This document shows, piece after piece, positions 29,519 to 36,276 of a stretch of DNA of 36,276 nucleotides. The stretch is from Acidobacterium sp. (GTDB lineage: Bacteria > Acidobacteriota > Terriglobia > Terriglobales > Acidobacteriaceae): the NCBI GenBank assembly GCA_003166955.1, contig PMUI01000129.1, positions 1 to 36,276 on the forward strand, in the 5' to 3' direction. The notes under the pieces were generated by a model. That model was not told where the DNA came from. It made no database searches and saw nothing but the letters and a program-made list of their open reading frames with translations. The position numbers were made by a program, and so were the translations under genes. Position 1 is the first letter of the stretch, and each line of letters starts with the position of its first letter.

Positions 29519-31480
29519 ATGCGTCTTGCCTGGAGCCTTCTGGCCAGCACTGCCATCCTCACCACCGGCTGCTCGGTATCCAAAATTGCCACGCAACCGC
29601 CCACCAACCCCGTTAATCCCGGCAAGCCGGCGATCAGCGTTCCTCTTCAGGGGTTGGTCCACGGCGGTCAGCAGCCCATCCAGTCGGCCCACGTCTATCT
29701 GTTCGCCGTTACGGTTGGATCCTACGGCGCGAACTCGACTTCGCTGATCACGAACGCGACCAACCATGACAGCGTGGGAAACTATGTGCTCACCAACGCC
29801 CAGGGTGGTTTCTCCATCCCCGCGGGCTCCTACGCCTGCAACTCTGGCGAACAGGTTTATCTCTACTCGCTGGGTGGCAACGCTGGCTTCGGCACCAATT
29901 CCGCGGCCGGACTCCTGGCGGTGCTCGGCCAGTGCGGCACAGGGAACAGCTTCACCGGTCTTCCGGCCACAATCCAGATGAATGAGTTGACGACAGTAGC
30001 CGCCGCCTATGCGCTGGCCGGCTACGCCACCAGCGCCACGCAAATGTCGGGGAACAAAAACAACCCCGCCTTCCAGTCGGGGATATCCGGCCTGGCCAAC
30101 GCGGCCAAAAGCGCAGCCAATCTCGTCGGCATCGGCGGGGGCGGGGCCTACGCGACGACTCCGGCCGGCAACGGGACAGTACCGCAGACTGAAATCAATA
30201 CCCTCGCCGATATCCTGGCGGCCTGCATTAACACCGCGGCACCCTCCTCGGGGGGCTGCACTACGTTGTTTAACAATGCCAAAAGCGGAGGCTCCACCGG
30301 AACCGCTGCCACAGACACAGCCACAGCAGCGATCAACATCGCCCACAACCCGGGCGCGAATGTCGCGAACCTCTTTGCGCTGGCCACTCCGACCTCACCC
30401 TTCCAGCCGACCCTCACACCCGCGCCCGCAGACTGGACCCTCGCCGTCAACTACACCGACGCCAGCCTGAATGGCGTCACCTTTATCGCCATCGACGCCA
30501 CCGGCAATGTCTGGGTCACCAACAATGATGGCAACTCCATCACCGAGTTCAGCCCGAATGGCGGGCTCCTCCACACAACAGCCCTTGGCGGTCTCAATGG
30601 CCCGAATGGCGTCGCCGTCGATGCGAACGGCTGCGTCTGGGTCGCGAATGGCGGCCAGGGCAACGGCAACTCGATCAGCGAATTCGATGCGAACGCGAAT
30701 GTCAACCCGGCTTCACCGTTCATCGGCGGCGGCGTCGACGATCCGTGGGGCATCGCCATCGATTCCAGCGGCAGCGTCTGGGTTGCGAACTTCGACGGCA
30801 ACTCCATCAGCCAATACAATCCCGGCGCCAGCTGCACCACCGCCGGCAGCTACGGCAACGGCAACGCAGCATTTACCGATCCAAACGGAAGCCTCGACAG
30901 TCCCCTCTTCATCGCTGCCGACCCTTACGGCAATCTGTGGGTCACGAACACGGCGGGCGGCGGCAGCCCCGGCAGCAGCCTCGACGAATATGTGCCAGGC
31001 ACCGGCTTCACCAGTTTCACGGACGCCTCGATCTACGATCCGGTTGGGGTGGCCATCGACAATACCAACACCATCTGGATTGCCAATGAGCTCAATAACG
31101 CAGTGACTTCTGTGAATTATTTCAACAGTGACCAGATCAACGTTTACACCGGAGGCGGGCTCAGCATCTCCGACGGTATCGCCATTGACGGCGCCAGCAA
31201 CATCTGGATCTCGAACTACGGCGTCAGCACGGGCAATCCCACGGGCGGCAACACGGTCAGCGAGTTCAACAACGGCGTTGCTGTCTCCGGCGCGAACGGT
31301 TATCAGTACCGGTCGGGGAATCTGAGCCAACCCCAGGGCATCGCGACCGACAGCGCCGGCAACGTCTGGATTGGCGACAACGGAAGCAACACCATCACCG
31401 AGCTCGTGGGTGCGGCAACACCGGTCATCACGCCCCTCGCTGCAGCGCTGCAGAACTATTTGCTGGCAACTGCGCCTTGA
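29519..31480 (+). CDS. NHL-repeat β-propeller lipoprotein with N-terminal HGGQQP domain (paralogue 1)
   Basis: 653-residue exported lipoprotein. Signal peptide with lipobox-like TTGC (Cys18). N-terminal domain (~45-290) starts GLVHGGQQPIQSAHVYLFAV and holds four cysteines (SYACNSG, VLGQCG, AACINTA, SGGCTTL) and NELTTVAAAYALAGYA, a domain I recall as abundant but unnamed in acidobacteria. From ~310 a β-propeller of NHL/virginiamycin-B-lyase-like repeats follows: IAIDATGNVWVTN, VAVDANGCVWVAN, IAIDSSGSVWVAN, IAADPYGNLWVTN, IAIDGASNIWISN, IATDSAGNVWIGD. About six blades. No catalytic residues are visible; likely a surface or periplasmic binding protein. Tandem paralogue at 31759. Confidence 0.9.
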   Translation: MRLAWSLLASTAILTTGCSVSKIATQPPTNPVNPGKPAISVPLQGLVHGGQQPIQSAHVYLFAVTVGSYGANSTSLITNATNHDSVGNYVLTNAQGGFSIPAGSYACNSGEQVYLYSLGGNAGFGTNSAAGLLAVLGQCGTGNSFTGLPATIQMNELTTVAAAYALAGYATSATQMSGNKNNPAFQSGISGLANAAKSAANLVGIGGGGAYATTPAGNGTVPQTEINTLADILAACINTAAPSSGGCTTLFNNAKSGGSTGTAATDTATAAINIAHNPGANVANLFALATPTSPFQPTLTPAPADWTLAVNYTDASLNGVTFIAIDATGNVWVTNNDGNSITEFSPNGGLLHTTALGGLNGPNGVAVDANGCVWVANGGQGNGNSISEFDANANVNPASPFIGGGVDDPWGIAIDSSGSVWVANFDGNSISQYNPGASCTTAGSYGNGNAAFTDPNGSLDSPLFIAADPYGNLWVTNTAGGGSPGSSLDEYVPGTGFTSFTDASIYDPVGVAIDNTNTIWIANELNNAVTSVNYFNSDQINVYTGGGLSISDGIAIDGASNIWISNYGVSTGNPTGGNTVSEFNNGVAVSGANGYQYRSGNLSQPQGIATDSAGNVWIGDNGSNTITELVGAATPVITPLAAALQNYLLATAP

Positions 31481-31637
31481 TCGGTTGCGTGTCTGGAATT
31501 CCTCTACCAGGCCAAAACTACAACGTGCGTGATCTCTCGCCTGCGCGAGCGTAACCACCGCACTTCGAACGCCAGTTACCTGCGGAAATCTCCACCCAAA
31601 TCTGCCTGAAATTAACCGTTTTATCCCCGATTTTCCA

Positions 31638-31667
31638 TTGATCCGCCGCGAACAGCCGTGCTACGCT
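31638..31667 (+). promoter_or_regulatory. Promoter of the second NHL lipoprotein gene
   Basis: TTGATC (31638-31643), 18-base spacer ending in TGC, -10 TACGCT (31662-31667). Its position relative to the leader hairpin and ATG matches the first paralogue. Confidence 0.5.
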
Positions 31668-31676
31668 TCACGTCTG

Positions 31677-31701
31677 GCGATGCCTCCCGGCCCAGGCTCG
31701 C
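31677..31701 (+). promoter_or_regulatory. 5' leader hairpin, second NHL lipoprotein gene
   Basis: GCGA(T)GCCT pairs with AGGCTCGC around an 8-base loop: eight base pairs with a single bulged T. The 3' arm is identical to the first paralogue's hairpin; the bulge differs but pairing is kept. It ends 57 bases before ATG 31759. Confidence 0.55.
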
Positions 31702-31758
31702 ACACACAAAACAGAAGAAACGTTTCGATCCATTCCCCCACTACTGGAGTACAACCAT

Positions 31759-33693
31759 ATGCGTTCTGCCTGGTGCCTGGCGGCAAGCACTATCACTATC
31801 GCTGTACTCACCGGATGCTCGGTGACTGCCATCGTCTCCCGCGATCCCGTTTCTCCGCCCACTAGCCCGGAAGTCATCACGCCGATCAGCGGCACCGTCC
31901 ACGGCGGCCAGCAGCCCGTGCAGCAGGCTCAGGTCTATCTCCTTCAGGTCAACACCTCCGGCTACGGGAGCGCAAACTTATCCAAGTCCCTGCTCAAGCT
32001 CACCGCTGACACTCACTCCGGCGGCATTAATGGCGATGATTACGTCCTCACCAATTCCACCGGCGGCTTCAACATCGGCAGCGGCGACTACACCTGCACC
32101 TCCGGAACCCAGGTCTATCTTTACTCCGTGGGCGGCACCTCAGGCTTTGGGACTAACTCTGCCGCGGGCCTCATGTCCGTGCTCGGCCAGTGCGGCTCGA
32201 ACAACAGCTTCACCGGCCTGCCGTCCACCATCGAGATGAATGAAATCACCACCGTGGCCGCGGCCTATGCCCTCGCCGGCTTTGCCACCGACGCCATCCA
32301 CATCTCCGGATCGAACACCACTGCGGCGGCCACCGCCATGCAAATCGCCGCCGCCACCGCCGCCAGCATCGGCAATCTCGGCAACGGCCGGGCCGTCTCC
32401 ACTACAGCAGGCGGCAACGGAACCGTCCCCGAATCCGAGATCAATACCCTCGCCGACATCCTCGCCTCCTGCATCAACTCCAGCGGTCCCACCTCCGGGG
32501 GCTGCAGCACCCTGTTCAGCAACGCGAAGAGCAGCGGCTCCACAGGCACCGCCCCCACCGACACGGCAACAGCCGCCATCAACATCGCGCACAACCCCTC
32601 GGCGAACGTCTCCAACCTGTTTGCACTCGCCACCGCCACTTCGCCCTTCCAGAGCATCCTCACCAGCGCGCCCAACGACTGGACCATCTCCATCAGCTAC
32701 ACCGCAACGAGTCTCAATGGTCCCTCGATGGTCGCCATCGACGCCTCCGGCAATGTCTGGGTGACCAACAGCGACAACAAGACCATCAACGAGTTCAGCC
32801 CCTTCGGAGCCGTCAAGTTCACCTCGCCCACTGGCTCAGGCGGGCTCAACCAGCCCTTCGGCATTGCCGTCGACGCCTCCGGCAATATTTGGGTTTCCAA
32901 TGTCGGCGGCACTGGCAACGGCAGCATCAGCGAGTTCTCTTCCACCGGCACCGCCAAATCCCCCAGCGGCGGCTACACCGGCGGCGGACTCTTTAACCCC
33001 TGGGGCCTGGCCATCGATGGCTCAGGCCATGTCTGGGTGGCGAACCTCGGCGGCAGCAGCTTTAGCGAGTTCAGCTCTACGGGCTCGGCCATGTCGGGGT
33101 CCTCCGGTTTTACCGGCGGCGGCCTGAATGATCCCCTCGGCATCGCCGTCGACCATAACGGAAATATCTGGGCTGTAAACACCGGCAATGGCACCGCCAC
33201 CAGCATGAGCGAGTACACGCCCGGCACTGGATTTCAGTCCCCCGATCCCGCAGGCTTCAGCGGCGGCGGCCTCAAGGGGCCCGTGGCCATCGGCATCGAC
33301 AAAAGCGGCAACGTCTGGGGCGGCAACGAATTCAACAACGCCCTCACTGGCTACAACTCGGGATCGGGCTTCCTCTCCACGACCGGCTTTACCGGCGGGG
33401 GCCTCAACCGTTCCGATGGCCTCGCCGTCGATGGCGCGAGCCACATCTGGATCGCCAACTTCAACGGCAACAGCATCAGCGAGTTCTCTTCCAGCGGTTC
33501 AGCGCTCTCCGGTTCGAACGGCTTTCAGGGAAACCTGAGCGGCCCGCAGGGCGTCGCCGTCGACGGCGCCGGCAATGTCTGGGTCGTCAGCGATGGAGGG
33601 GACACCCTCAACCAGTTCGTCGGCGCTGCCACGCCCGTCGTCTTCCCGCTGGTCCAGGGAGTCATCAACAACACCCTGGGCACGCCGCCATAA
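31759..33693 (+). CDS. NHL-repeat β-propeller lipoprotein with N-terminal HGGQQP domain (paralogue 2)
   Basis: 644-residue paralogue of the preceding gene, with the same layout: lipobox LTGC (Cys20), VHGGQQPVQQAQVYLLQV domain with the same four cysteines (DYTCTSG, LGQCGSN, ASCINSS, GGCSTL) and NEITTVAAAYALAGFA, then NHL repeats (VAIDASGNVWVTN, IAVDASGNIWVSN, LAIDGSGHVWVAN, IAVDHNGNIWAVN, IGIDKSGNVWGGN, LAVDGASHIWIAN, VAVDGAGNVWVVS). The repeats are more regular, with recurrent GGGL and SISEFSS elements. The lipobox is better than in the first paralogue. It arose by tandem duplication, and the 278-base gap between them (31481-31758) holds its own promoter and leader. Confidence 0.9.
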   Translation: MRSAWCLAASTITIAVLTGCSVTAIVSRDPVSPPTSPEVITPISGTVHGGQQPVQQAQVYLLQVNTSGYGSANLSKSLLKLTADTHSGGINGDDYVLTNSTGGFNIGSGDYTCTSGTQVYLYSVGGTSGFGTNSAAGLMSVLGQCGSNNSFTGLPSTIEMNEITTVAAAYALAGFATDAIHISGSNTTAAATAMQIAAATAASIGNLGNGRAVSTTAGGNGTVPESEINTLADILASCINSSGPTSGGCSTLFSNAKSSGSTGTAPTDTATAAINIAHNPSANVSNLFALATATSPFQSILTSAPNDWTISISYTATSLNGPSMVAIDASGNVWVTNSDNKTINEFSPFGAVKFTSPTGSGGLNQPFGIAVDASGNIWVSNVGGTGNGSISEFSSTGTAKSPSGGYTGGGLFNPWGLAIDGSGHVWVANLGGSSFSEFSSTGSAMSGSSGFTGGGLNDPLGIAVDHNGNIWAVNTGNGTATSMSEYTPGTGFQSPDPAGFSGGGLKGPVAIGIDKSGNVWGGNEFNNALTGYNSGSGFLSTTGFTGGGLNRSDGLAVDGASHIWIANFNGNSISEFSSSGSALSGSNGFQGNLSGPQGVAVDGAGNVWVVSDGGDTLNQFVGAATPVVFPLVQGVINNTLGTPP

Positions 33694-33843
33694 TCCTGTT
33701 CCTGCACGCGAAATACAGCGGCGAACAACGGCCTGTACCGGGATTGGGCCTTCCGCCGTACATCAGAAAACGCCGCCCAGGCAGGTGCGCAGCGCCGGGG
33801 CGCTACCCCAAACAGAATTCAGTAACGATCCTGGAGGATCGAC

Positions 33844-34044
33844 TTGAAAAAGATCGGCACCCTTCTCCCCCTCGCCGTGCTTCTGCTCGCTTCTGGCCTT
33901 AGCCTGCACGCCCAGATCACCGGCTGCGACGACTCGCCGGAAAATCCCACCCTGGTCCTCGGCCTCATCGTCGGTGCTGCAGGCCTCGGCTACTCTCGCG
34001 TTCGCCATCACCTCCGCGCCCGCCGCAATACAAAGAACAGATAA
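33844..34044 (+). CDS. Tiny exported protein with PEP-CTERM-like tail
   Basis: 66-residue protein from TTG 33844, with GGAGG (33833-33837) six bases upstream. Signal peptide of about 23 residues (SGLSLHA before QITGCDD). The mature peptide is barely 10 residues before a SPENP motif (31-35), a hydrophobic helix (TLVLGLIVGAAGLGY) and a basic tail (SRVRHHLRARRNTKNR). This P-E-x-P/helix/Arg-rich order resembles PEP-CTERM/exosortase sorting tails. No exosortase is in the window. It precedes the TPR gene at 34210 by 165 bases and may share its transcript. Function unknown. Confidence 0.65.
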   Translation: MKKIGTLLPLAVLLLASGLSLHAQITGCDDSPENPTLVLGLIVGAAGLGYSRVRHHLRARRNTKNR

Positions 34045-34209
34045 TCCCCAATCGCGGCCCTGCCCCCTCCCCTCCTGTCGCATTCGACGCACTCCTCCCA
34101 AAGTGGCTATGCAAATTTTTTCAGGATTGGCTATTGCCACCTGCCACCCAACCGAGGCACACTTTTCCTCATCCCACGCTTCACCGCGTGTCCCAGGAAG
34201 GTGTGACCC

Positions 34210-34980
34210 GTGAAAACCCCAGCCCCGTTCCCCAGCTTCCTTCTCGCCGTCGCGACATTCCTGTTGCTCCCGCCCCGCTTCGCGCACGCTGATTCCCTTC
34301 CCCAAAACCAAAACGCCGCGCCCGCCACCGCCACCGTATCGATGTCCGCCGAGGAGCACGGCGACATTCTCATGGCGCGCCAGGAATATCTCGCCGCCAT
34401 CGACTCCTACCGCCAGGCGCCCGTCACCGCCGTCACCCTCAACAAGCTCGGCATCGCCTACCATCACCTCTTCGCCCTCGACACAGCCCGCAAGGACTAC
34501 CAGAAAGCCCTCCTCATCCGCCCCAACTACCCCGAAGCCATCAATAACCTCGGCGCCGCGGACTTCGCCCAGGGCCGCTACAAGCAGGCCATCAAGCTCT
34601 ACCGCAAGGCGCTTACGCTGATGCCCGACTCCGCCGTCATCGCCGCCAATCTCGGCACCGCCTACTTTGCCGCAGGCAAATTCCAGTCCGGCCTCGAGTC
34701 CTACCAGAGCGCCTTCCGTCTCGACCCCAGCGTCTTTGACGGCGAATCCTTGCAAGTCATCCAGGGCCCCGCTTCCCAACGCGAACGCGTCCGCCAGGAT
34801 TACTGCATCGCCGAGCTCTTCGCCGAGGTCGGCAATCAGGACCGCGCCCTCGAATACCTCCGCAAGGCCCTCAACGACGGCTTCCACGACCGCAATCGCC
34901 TCATGCAGGACACCGATTTCACGCAGCTGCGCAAGACCCCTGAGTTCGCCCAGCTCATGGCCGAAGAGAACATCCACTAG
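34210..34980 (+). CDS. Secreted TPR protein (paralogue of 25498-26259)
   Basis: 256-residue TPR protein. GTG start at 34210, after AGGAAGG at 34195-34201. Signal peptide to about residue 27 (RFAHA before DSLPQ). TPR units: GDILMARQEYLAAIDSYRQA, NKLGIAYHHLFALDTARKDY, NNLGAADFAQGRYKQAIKLY, ANLGTAYFAAGKFQSGLESY, then DYCIAELFAEVGNQDRALEY and DRNRLMQDTDFTQLRKTPEF. It aligns along its whole length with the protein at 25498. The DoxX-like gene starts at the base after its TAG, so the two form an operon. Confidence 0.9.
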   Translation: MKTPAPFPSFLLAVATFLLLPPRFAHADSLPQNQNAAPATATVSMSAEEHGDILMARQEYLAAIDSYRQAPVTAVTLNKLGIAYHHLFALDTARKDYQKALLIRPNYPEAINNLGAADFAQGRYKQAIKLYRKALTLMPDSAVIAANLGTAYFAAGKFQSGLESYQSAFRLDPSVFDGESLQVIQGPASQRERVRQDYCIAELFAEVGNQDRALEYLRKALNDGFHDRNRLMQDTDFTQLRKTPEFAQLMAEENIH

Positions 34981-35919
34981 ATGATGTATCGTCGCACCAC
35001 AACTGCGGCCGGCGATGAACTCCGCCTCGGCCGGAGCAGCGAAATCCCTGATGGCTCCTCGCACTCCGGCCTCTTTTTGGCCGATGTCCCGCCACACGCT
35101 CCCTCACCGCAGCCCGACCCCACTGCGGCCGCGTTCGTCTGGCTCGGCCGACTCTTCATCGGCGTCTCGCTCCTTGCTTTCGGCGTCCAGCATTTCCTCT
35201 ACTCCGGATTCATCGGCGATCTCGGCCTCGTCCCCGACTGGGCCCCCGCGCATCTTTTCTGGGCATGGCTCGCCGGCGCCATCCTGCTTCTCGCCGGCCT
35301 CTCCGTCCTCACCGGAATATACGCGCGCCTCGCCACCACCCTCCTCGGCTGCGTGTTTCTTCTCTCCGCGTTTCTCCGCTTCACCACGCACATCCCCGGC
35401 ATGCTCCACAACATCGGCGATCGCGGCGTCTTCTTCGAACTCCTCGCCTGCTGCGCCGGCTCGTGGATGCTCGCCCGCTCCTTCTCCCCTCCAGGCTCCG
35501 GCTCCGGCCCTGGCTTTCTGCCTGTTTCTGACGCCCTCACCGCCAGACTCGCCACCCCGGCCCGCTGGCTCTTCGGCATCGCCCTCGTCGTCTTCGGCAG
35601 CCTGCACCTCCAGGCCCCTGGCTGGATTGCCGGCCTCATCCCGCACTGGATTCCCTTCCACCTCTTCTTCGCCTTGTTCACCGGCAGCGCCCTGGTCGCC
35701 GCAGGCCTCGCCATCGCCGCCCAGGTCTGGACGCGCCTCTCCGCCGCGCTGCTCGCCCTCATGCTTTTCTCCTGGGTCCTCATCGTGCACGCTCCCCGTA
35801 TCGCCCACGCCCTCCACAACGGCGACGAATGGAACTCCGGCTACGTCTGCCTCACCATGGCCGGATTCGCCCTCATCACCGCTGCGCTCGCAGATCGAAA
35901 GCCTTCAGACGTTCATTGA
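34981..35919 (+). CDS. DoxX-like membrane protein (two four-helix halves)
   Basis: 312-residue membrane protein. After a hydrophilic N-terminal tail of about 50 residues, it shows two DoxX-like halves: FVWLGRLFIGVSLLAFGVQH with LVPDWAPAHLFWAWLAGAI, and RWLFGIALVVFGSLHLQAPG with LIPHWIPFHLFFALFTGSAL. In each half a His follows the first helix, and a P-W-x-P-x-H-L-F motif follows the first loop. About eight helices. The first ATG is directly after the TPR gene's stop (ATGATG at 34981); a second in-frame ATG is at 34984. DoxX-type proteins are quinone-linked or of unknown function; this internal duplication resembles unnamed acidobacterial members. Confidence 0.8.
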   Translation: MMYRRTTTAAGDELRLGRSSEIPDGSSHSGLFLADVPPHAPSPQPDPTAAAFVWLGRLFIGVSLLAFGVQHFLYSGFIGDLGLVPDWAPAHLFWAWLAGAILLLAGLSVLTGIYARLATTLLGCVFLLSAFLRFTTHIPGMLHNIGDRGVFFELLACCAGSWMLARSFSPPGSGSGPGFLPVSDALTARLATPARWLFGIALVVFGSLHLQAPGWIAGLIPHWIPFHLFFALFTGSALVAAGLAIAAQVWTRLSAALLALMLFSWVLIVHAPRIAHALHNGDEWNSGYVCLTMAGFALITAALADRKPSDVH

Positions 35920-36017
35920 CGATGCTTTGGTTCGTTCCGTCAGATGTTCCAGTTCTCGAGCGTCAGCGGCTGCGCTCAGAGTGGTCACTGTTCTCGGCTC
36001 ATTCTGATTCCATCTCT

Positions 36018-36050
36018 CCTAAACTATAGCACTCGGTGCTATAGTTTAGG
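36018..36050. promoter_or_regulatory. 15-bp perfect palindrome before the RelE-like toxin gene
   Basis: CCTAAACTATAGCAC (36018-36032), spacer TCG, GTGCTATAGTTTAGG (36036-36050): a perfect inverted repeat with 15-base arms. Each arm carries a TATAG core that could be a -10 element (TATAGT 36040-36045). It ends 12 bases before the toxin ATG, a place for an operator bound by the antitoxin. A transcription terminator for the DoxX gene is the alternative. Confidence 0.7.
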
Positions 36051-36062
36051 TGCGGGCAATTG

Positions 36063-36276
36063 ATGAGCTTTGCCGTCTACAAAAACAAGCCGTTCGCGCG
36101 GTTTCGCACGAAAGGCCGCAATCAGCGATGCGGTTCTCTTCGAATCGGCTCGGCTTGCGAACGAAGGCCTGGTCGACGCCGACCTCGGAGGAGGGGTGAT
36201 CAAGCAGCGCATCGCCCGTCTCGGCCAAGGCAAATCCGGAGGATCACGCGCGATCATGACGTGCCCCCGAAAAACT
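36063..36276 (+). pseudogene. RelE/HigB-type toxin, frameshifted, partial at window end
   Basis: The frame from ATG 36063 gives MSFAVYKNKPFARF, then loses similarity. The family's core lies in the next frame: FARKAAISDAVLFESARLAN, EGLVDADLGGGVIKQRIARL, GQGKSGGSRAI. Removing one T from TTT at 36102-36104 joins them as ...KPFARFARKAAISD..., as in COG4737-type RelE toxins. The window ends within the gene; the last residues (MTCPRKT) fit the family only loosely, so further decay is possible. A 15-bp palindrome precedes it, and an antitoxin gene is expected just after the window. Confidence 0.8.

Overview
The window is a GC-rich stretch of bacterial chromosome. The mix of genes points to an acidobacterium, most likely class Terriglobia (subdivision 1): an HmgA–unknown–FahA gene cluster, a CadC-like winged-helix/TPR membrane regulator, large NHL-propeller lipoproteins with an N-terminal 'HGGQQP' domain, a ClC channel with CBS domains, and a secreted YXWGXW-type protein. 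This is an inference from gene content; no rRNA or marker gene is present. I see no tRNA, rRNA, CRISPR array, prophage or insertion sequence.

Layout. 1-1.0 kb: end of a kdp potassium-pump operon (kdpB tail, kdpC), convergent with a secreted SGNH hydrolase. 1.9-3.0 kb: an orphan membrane protein. 3.0-5.9 kb: a minus-strand operon mazG–GNAT acetyltransferase–MenC/N-acylamino-acid racemase, joined by ATGA overlaps. 5.9-6.5 kb: a ParD antitoxin with a frameshifted ParE toxin. 6.6-7.5 kb: a prepilin peptidase with no ordinary start codon. 7.5-12.4 kb: the homogentisate branch of tyrosine catabolism (hmgA, a conserved unknown, fahA) behind a membrane protein and a VOC-fold protein. 12.5-14.3 kb: a ClC channel cut from its CBS domains by an in-frame TAG. 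14.6-18.8 kb: small unknown protein, SDR, a Crp-like sensor domain with no HTH, a class III sirtuin coupled to an outer-membrane protein, and a Cys-cluster protein. 18.8-19.4 kb: a PIN toxin/antitoxin pair. 19.5-22.6 kb: a lipoprotein SAM-hydroxide adenosyltransferase, a YXWGXW protein, a frameshifted isoprenylcysteine-methyltransferase-like gene and a crotonase. 22.6-29.3 kb: the CadC-like regulator, a secreted protein, a TPR protein, a DUF302 protein, a MocR regulator and a HigBA-like pair. 29.5-36 kb: two paralogous NHL lipoproteins sharing promoter and leader hairpin, a tiny PEP-CTERM-like protein, a second TPR protein, a DoxX-like protein, and a palindrome before a frameshifted RelE-like toxin that runs off the window.

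Cross-cutting signals. (1) Heptanucleotide tandem repeats (RTTCCCT and GCTNCCR types) sit at five gene borders; read on the minus strand they bring TAG codons and supply real stop codons for two genes. (2) Four genes are interrupted by small lesions: an 8-bp tandem duplication, a CAG-to-TAG-type nonsense, an A7 run and an extra T. They could be true pseudogenes, switchable sites or assembly errors. (3) Four toxin–antitoxin-like loci lie in 36 kb. (4) Several exact palindromes look like operators: a CRP-type TGTGA-N6-TCACA, a PadR-like double site before the ClC gene, and palindromes before the MocR, HigBA and RelE genes. (5) The two NHL lipoprotein genes have matched promoters, a nearly identical hairpin at the predicted mRNA 5' end and the same spacing to the ATG.
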